Assembly (NCBI RefSeq): GCF_014648875.1
Contig: NZ_BMRY01000011.1
Location: forward strand, 1-64,000
From: Streptomyces parvus
GTDB lineage: Bacteria; Actinomycetota; Actinomycetes; Streptomycetales; Streptomycetaceae
DNA length: 64,000 bases
Direction of reading: 5' to 3'
Part shown: piece by piece, positions 60,073-64,000 of the stretch
How the letters are laid out: the number at the start of each line of letters is the position of its first letter
How positions within the stretch are numbered: position 1 is the stretch's first letter
Notes under the pieces: model-generated
What the model saw: the letters and a program-made list of their open reading frames with translations, nothing else
Told to the model about the DNA's origin: nothing
Databases searched by the model: none
Position numbers and translations under genes: made by a program

Positions 60073-60312
60073 CGGGTCTCCTCGTACGTCTTCGTCTTCG
60101 GCCGGCCCGCGGGGAGACGGGCCCGTCGCACCGGGAAACGATCACTCCGGTCCGTACCCGATTCTGCTCTCTCGACCGCCCAGGTGTGCGACCGGTTCAC
60201 GCCTTCCTCGTGTCGCCCCCGGCCGGAGCGGCACCGCGCCCCCGGTCATCGGCGGACCGGGGGCGCGGAAATTGTGCGGGAGGGGTGTGCGCGGGAGCCG
60301 TACGGCAGGAGC

Positions 60313-61380
60313 TCAACGGCCCTGGAGGGCCTTCACGTTGTCGCCGAAGGTCCAGCCCTTCGAGCCGTCCCAGTTCAGCGACCAGGTCATCAGCCCCTTC
60401 AGCCCCCCGTTGTAGTGGTTCCAGGCCTGTGCGACGAGTCCGGTGGACATGTGGCCGCCACCCGCGCCGGGCTGCGCGGGCAGGCCGGGGACCTGCTTGT
60501 CGTAGGGCACCTTGATGGTGGTGCCCTGGATGACGAGCCCCTTGTTCAGGCAGTCGGTCTGGGCGGTGAAGCCCGCGACGGTGCCGGCGGAGTAGGAGTC
60601 GCCGGAGCAGCCGTACATGCTGCCGTTGTAGTACTGCATGTTCAGCCACCACAGGCGGCCGTTGTCGGCGTACTTCTTGATGACCGGGAGGTACGCGCCC
60701 CAGATCGATCCGTAGACGACGCTACCGCCGGTGACGTACGCCGTCTCGGGGGCCATGGTGAGGCCGAAGTTCGACGGCATGGCGGCGAGGACGCCGTCGA
60801 TGATGCGGATGAGGTTGGTCTGCGAGGGGGACAGCTGGTTGATGTTGCCGCTGCCGACGAGGCCGGTCTCGATGTCGATGTCGATGCCGTCGAAGTTGTA
60901 CCTCTTCAGGATCGGGACGATCGTCTCGACGAACCGGTCGGCCACCGTGCTGGAGCTGAGGTCGATCCCGGCCGTGGCTCCGCCGATCGACATGAGGAGG
61001 GTCAGGCCGGAGTCCTTGGCCTGGCACATCTCGGCGGGGGTGGCGACCTTGACGGTGCTGTCCATGCCGTCCTCCCAGAGGACGGTGCCGTCGGAGCGGA
61101 TGACGGGGAAGGCCGCGTTGACGACGTTGTAGCCGTGCTGGGTGATGCGGGAGTCGGTGATCGGGATCCAGCCGAGCGGCGGGTGCACGCCGTTGGCCGC
61201 GCCGTCCCAGTTTTCCCAGTACCCCTGGAGCACCTTGCCCGCGGGCTTCGACTTGACCGCACAGGTCTCGGCGGCCGTCCCGGTGCTCTCCGTGGTCTTC
61301 GGCGGCGCGGCTGCGACCAGCATCGGTACGACGAGCGCCGCGGCCAGGCCGAGGCCCAGCAGTCGTGATGTACGCCCCAT
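60313..61380 (-). CDS. secreted GH18 chitinase
   Basis: A 355-residue secreted chitinase. The signal peptide is MGRTSRLLGLGLAAALVVPM with AAA cleavage near residue 25. A single GH18 domain has SIGGA (strand 3) and the catalytic FDGIDIDIE with Glu171, then WLNMQYYN and a C-terminal MTWSLNWDG. There is no separate chitin-binding domain. The ATG at 61380 follows GGAAGGA. The promoter region carries a paired dre-type site, so induction by chitin breakdown products through DasR is likely. Confidence 0.9.
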   Translation of the reverse strand: MGRTSRLLGLGLAAALVVPMLVAAAPPKTTESTGTAAETCAVKSKPAGKVLQGYWENWDGAANGVHPPLGWIPITDSRITQHGYNVVNAAFPVIRSDGTVLWEDGMDSTVKVATPAEMCQAKDSGLTLLMSIGGATAGIDLSSSTVADRFVETIVPILKRYNFDGIDIDIETGLVGSGNINQLSPSQTNLIRIIDGVLAAMPSNFGLTMAPETAYVTGGSVVYGSIWGAYLPVIKKYADNGRLWWLNMQYYNGSMYGCSGDSYSAGTVAGFTAQTDCLNKGLVIQGTTIKVPYDKQVPGLPAQPGAGGGHMSTGLVAQAWNHYNGGLKGLMTWSLNWDGSKGWTFGDNVKALQGR

Positions 61381-61471
61381 GATCCGGTTGTCCTTCCTGC
61401 CCGGGTCCACCGCCGCCGCACGAAAGGTTCGCCCGACCCGCCCTGTGTCGTGACCCCGTCAAAACGTAGAA

Positions 61472-61504
61472 TGGTCCAGACCTTCGGTCAAGAGGTCTGG
61501 ACCA
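61472..61504. promoter_or_regulatory. paired DasR (dre)-type operator of the chitinase gene
   Basis: TGGTCCAGACCT (61472-61483) is followed after nine bases by its exact reverse complement AGGTCTGGACCA (61493-61504). Each half is a near-perfect GGTCtAGACC palindrome, the dre core bound by DasR. Streptomyces chitinase promoters are known for 12-bp repeats of this kind, usually as direct repeats. It lies 92 bp before the chitinase start. Confidence 0.75.
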
Positions 61505-61589
61505 GGGCGCCGGTCACGAGCCGTGCGGCGGACACCGCGGCGGGGTGGGCAGCGGCACAGTCAACCGCTTCCCACCCCGTCCGGTCAGT

Positions 61590-61613
61590 GGTCGCGGCCC
61601 CTCAGCCGCGACC
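61590..61613. terminator. hairpin downstream of 3-hydroxybutyryl-CoA dehydrogenase gene
   Basis: GGTCGCGG (61590-61597) pairs with CCGCGACC (61606-61613) over an eight-base loop, 16 bp beyond the minus-strand stop. The stem is short compared with the other terminators here. Confidence 0.45.
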
Positions 61614-61628
61614 CGGAACCCGGGCCCC

Positions 61629-62498
61629 TCAGCCCCGGTCGTGGATGTGGAACCCGCGCCCGGTCTTCCGGCCGAGCAGCCCCGCCTCCACCATCCGCTG
61701 GAGCAGCGGCGGCGGGGCGTAGAGGGGTTCCTTGAACTCGTCGTACAGCGACGCGGCGATGGAGGCCACCGAGTCCAGGCCGATCAGGTCGGCCAGCTTG
61801 AGCGGCCCCATCGGGTGGGCGCAGCCCAGCTCCATCCCGGCGTCCACGTCGGCGGCGGTGGCGAACCCCGACTCGGCCATCCGGATCGCGGAGAGCAGAT
61901 AGGGGATCAGGAGCGCGTTGACGACGAACCCGGCCCGGTCCTGGGAGCGGACCACCGTCTTGCCGAGCGCCGTGGTGGCGAACTCCTCGGCGGCGGTCAG
62001 CGTCTCGGAGGAGGTGTGCAGCGAGGTGACCACCTCGACGAGCGGGAGGACCGGCACGGGGTTGAAGAAGTGCAGTCCGAGGACACGGTCGGCGCGCTGG
62101 GTGGCCATGCCGAGGCGCATGACGGGGATGGCGGAGGTGTTGGTCGCCAGGATCGCCTCCGGGTCCTCGACGATCTTGTCGAGGGCGGTGAAGATCTCCG
62201 TCTTGGCGGCGGCGTCCTCGACGACGGCCTCGATCACGAGCCGGCGGTCGGCCAGGTCGTCCAGGCTGCCGGTGAAGGTCAGCCGGCCGAGGGCGTCCTC
62301 GGCGCTCAGGCGGTCCAGCTTGCCGCGCTGGACAGCCCGTTCCAGGGACACGGCCACGCGTTCGCGGGCCCGGTCGGCGGCGGCGCGGTCGGCCTCGCAG
62401 ACGATGGTGTCCAGTCCGGCGCGGGCGCAGACCTCGGCGATCCCGGCCCCCATCTGGCCGCCGCCGACGACGCCCACCCGGGCGATGGGGGCGCTCAT
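61629..62498 (-). CDS. 3-hydroxybutyryl-CoA dehydrogenase
   Basis: A 289-residue NAD-dependent enzyme (PaaH/FadB2/Hbd type). The Rossmann motif is VGVVGGGQMGAGIAEVCARA. The active-site string is GLHFFNPVPVLPLVEVV with the catalytic His. Also visible are LATNTSAIPV, VNALLIPYLLSAIRMAE, and HPMGPLKLADLIGLD. Its ATG overlaps the malate synthase TGA (ATGA), so the two are one transcript. That pairing suggests a route for acetyl-CoA or 3-hydroxyacyl-CoA use together with the glyoxylate shunt. Confidence 0.92.
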   Translation of the reverse strand: MSAPIARVGVVGGGQMGAGIAEVCARAGLDTIVCEADRAAADRARERVAVSLERAVQRGKLDRLSAEDALGRLTFTGSLDDLADRRLVIEAVVEDAAAKTEIFTALDKIVEDPEAILATNTSAIPVMRLGMATQRADRVLGLHFFNPVPVLPLVEVVTSLHTSSETLTAAEEFATTALGKTVVRSQDRAGFVVNALLIPYLLSAIRMAESGFATAADVDAGMELGCAHPMGPLKLADLIGLDSVASIAASLYDEFKEPLYAPPPLLQRMVEAGLLGRKTGRGFHIHDRG

Positions 62499-64000
62499 GC
62501 CCGCACCGCCGGACGGCCGACGAGGTGGCGGGCGTACGCCTCGGTGGTGAAGAAGGCGGGCAGCTCCTTGCCGAGCGCGGTGCGTTCGAACAGGTCGCGG
62601 ACCTGGTCGAGCTGGGCCCAGGGGTACGTGGCGCCGAGCGAGGCCAGCTCCTCGTCGAGGAGCCCGAGCAGCGTCTCGCGGTCGACCGCCCGGTGCTTGA
62701 GCCACTGCCAGATCTGGACCCGGGCGATCTCGGCGGTGGCCGCGTCCTCCATCAGCCCGTTCAGGGCGACGGCCCCCTGTCCGCGCAGCCAGGCGTCGTA
62801 GTAGCGCAGGGCGACGGCGATGTTGTCGCGGACACCCTCCTGGGTCGGGCGCCCCGCAGTGCGGCGGACGGCGACGAGGTGCTCGGCGGTGATGTGGACG
62901 TCGTCGCGGGTGCGCTCCAGCTGGTGCGGCCGGTCGCCGAGCACTCCGTCGAAGACGGTCCGGCAGACCGGGACGAGCCCGGGGTGGGCCACCCAGGAAC
63001 CGTCGAAGCCGTCCTCCGCCTCCCGTTCCTTGTCGAGCCGGACCTTCGCCAGGGCGGCATCCCTGGCCTCGGGATCCTTGCCGGGGATCTGGGCGGCCAT
63101 CCCGCCGATGGCGTGCGCGCCTCGCTTGTGACAGGTGCGGACGAGGAGTTCGGTGTACGCCCGCATGAACGGGGCGGTCATGGTGACGGTCGCCCGGTCG
63201 GGGAGGACGAAGTCGGGGCGGTGCGCGAAGTTCTTGATCAGGCTGAAGAGGTAGTCCCAGCGGCCCGCGTTGAGGCCGGCGCTGTGCTCGCGCAGTTCGT
63301 AGAGGATCTCCTCCATCTCGAACGCGGCGGTGATCGTCTCGATCAGGACGGTGGCCCTGATCGTTCCCCGGGGGATGTCCAGCAGGTCCTGGGCGAGGAG
63401 GAAGACGTCGTTCCAGAGCCGGGCCTCGTACCGGTTCTCCAGCTTGGGGAGGTAGAAGTACGGTCCGCTGCCCGCGTCGATCTGGCGCCGGGCGCAGTGG
63501 AAGAAGTAGAGGCCGAAGTCGACGAGTGCGGCGGCCACGGGACGGTCGTCGATGACGAGGTGCTTCTCGGTGAGGTGCCAGCCGCGCGGCCGGACCATGA
63601 TGGTGGCGGGCCGGTCGGTGAGCCGGTACTCCTTGCCGCTCGTGGTGGTGAAGTCGATGCGGCGGTCGATGGCGTCGATCAGGGTCAGCTGGCCCCGGAC
63701 GATGTTCTCCCAGGTGGGCGACGTGGCGTCCTCGAAGTCGGCCATCCACACCTGGGCGCCGGAGTTGAGCGCGTTCACGGCCATGGACCGCTCGGGCGAG
63801 CCGGTGATCTCCACCCGCCGGTCGGTGAGGCCGGGGGCGGGGCGGGCGACCTGCCAGTCGGGGTCGTTGCGGATCGGCTTGGTGGCCCGGGAGAAGTCGA
63901 GCGGGGTGCCGCCGCGCAGCAGCGCGGAGCGGCGGCGGCGCTCGGTCAGCAGGTCGAAGCGGCGGGCGGCGAAGGCCGCGTCGAGGCGGCCGATGAAGTC
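62495..64000 (-). CDS. aceB: malate synthase A, 5' end outside the window
   Basis: At least 501 residues of malate synthase A, condensing glyoxylate with acetyl-CoA. The frame stays open to the right edge, so the N-terminus is missing. Visible: LTDRRVEITGSPERSMAVNA, NSGAQVWMADFEDATSPTWE, PRGWHLTEKH, TILIETITAAFEMEEILYEL-type catalytic strand (here VLIETITAAFEMEEILYELR), and GLMEDAATAEIARVQIWQWL near the C-terminus. No isocitrate lyase is in view; it may lie further right. Confidence 0.95.
   Translation of the reverse strand, partial: DFIGRLDAAFAARRFDLLTERRRRSALLRGGTPLDFSRATKPIRNDPDWQVARPAPGLTDRRVEITGSPERSMAVNALNSGAQVWMADFEDATSPTWENIVRGQLTLIDAIDRRIDFTTTSGKEYRLTDRPATIMVRPRGWHLTEKHLVIDDRPVAAALVDFGLYFFHCARRQIDAGSGPYFYLPKLENRYEARLWNDVFLLAQDLLDIPRGTIRATVLIETITAAFEMEEILYELREHSAGLNAGRWDYLFSLIKNFAHRPDFVLPDRATVTMTAPFMRAYTELLVRTCHKRGAHAIGGMAAQIPGKDPEARDAALAKVRLDKEREAEDGFDGSWVAHPGLVPVCRTVFDGVLGDRPHQLERTRDDVHITAEHLVAVRRTAGRPTQEGVRDNIAVALRYYDAWLRGQGAVALNGLMEDAATAEIARVQIWQWLKHRAVDRETLLGLLDEELASLGATYPWAQLDQVRDLFERTALGKELPAFFTTEAYARHLVGRPAVRA

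Noticed and set aside
58327..61368. 1013-residue plus-strand frame across pgm and the chitinase gene
   Set aside because: Only its first codons resemble a protein (hemerythrin-like remnant); the rest is antisense to pgm and the GH18 gene.

Overview
The window is about 64 kb of very GC-rich DNA with dense coding on both strands, many GTG and a few TTG starts, frequent ATGA/GTGA stop-start overlaps and strong GC hairpins between genes. Together with the gene content (DHA2-type exporter, MbtH-NRPS pair, methylmalonyl-CoA mutase genes, dre-type chitinase operator, IdeR/DmdR iron boxes) this points to a Streptomyces chromosome. No CRISPR array, rRNA, tRNA, transposase or phage gene was seen. No gene-free stretch exceeds 300 bp.

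Layout. 0-8.6 kb: secreted SGNH esterase, a 172-bp MITE-like element placed exactly at its stop codon, PYROXD2-like FAD oxidoreductase, cytosolic Ser/Thr kinase with eight TPR-type repeats, an Acg-type nitroreductase homologue and an XRE-PPOX fusion, then an orphan protein. 8.6-20 kb: housekeeping and accessory genes (acyl-CoA dehydrogenase, RlmG, GH25 muramidase, secreted endonuclease I, glutaminase-STAS, eRF1-like protein, 2-hydroxyacid and succinate-semialdehyde dehydrogenases, RsbW-like ATPase). 20-24 kb: a paoABC-type molybdenum aldehyde oxidoreductase operon. 24-31.7 kb: mostly small stress-type or uncharacterised proteins (DUF6479, CDF transporter, VOC proteins, DUF6328, DUF1992, DUF6325), including a membrane/soluble gene pair that shares a C-terminal domain. 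31.9-37.1 kb: mutA-mutB-meaB operon for methylmalonyl-CoA mutase and its GTPase chaperone.

37.2-58.2 kb is the main system: a complete catechol-peptide siderophore locus. dhbA-dhbC-dhbE-dhbB and a free aryl carrier protein make and activate 2,3-dihydroxybenzoate (DHB). A C-A-T-C-A-T-TE synthetase with MbtH partner joins it to a basic amino acid (acidic pocket, probably Arg) and Thr (near-canonical Thr code), and the thioesterase would trimerise and cyclise the product. An MFS exporter, a lipoprotein receptor, an ABC ATPase and a fused double FecCD permease handle traffic. A Fes-like esterase and possibly an M20 amidohydrolase release iron. Four sequences matching the IdeR/DmdR iron box at 15-17 of 19 positions lie in the divergent promoter regions. 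The layout and predicted DHB-Arg-Thr product match the published griseobactin family, so the class is known. Less explored parts are the amidohydrolase, the split isochorismatase/carrier arrangement and the iron box touching the permease start codon.

58.2-64 kb: a probable hemerythrin-like gene remnant, phosphoglucomutase, a GH18 chitinase with a paired DasR-type operator, a 3-hydroxybutyryl-CoA dehydrogenase, and malate synthase running off the right edge.
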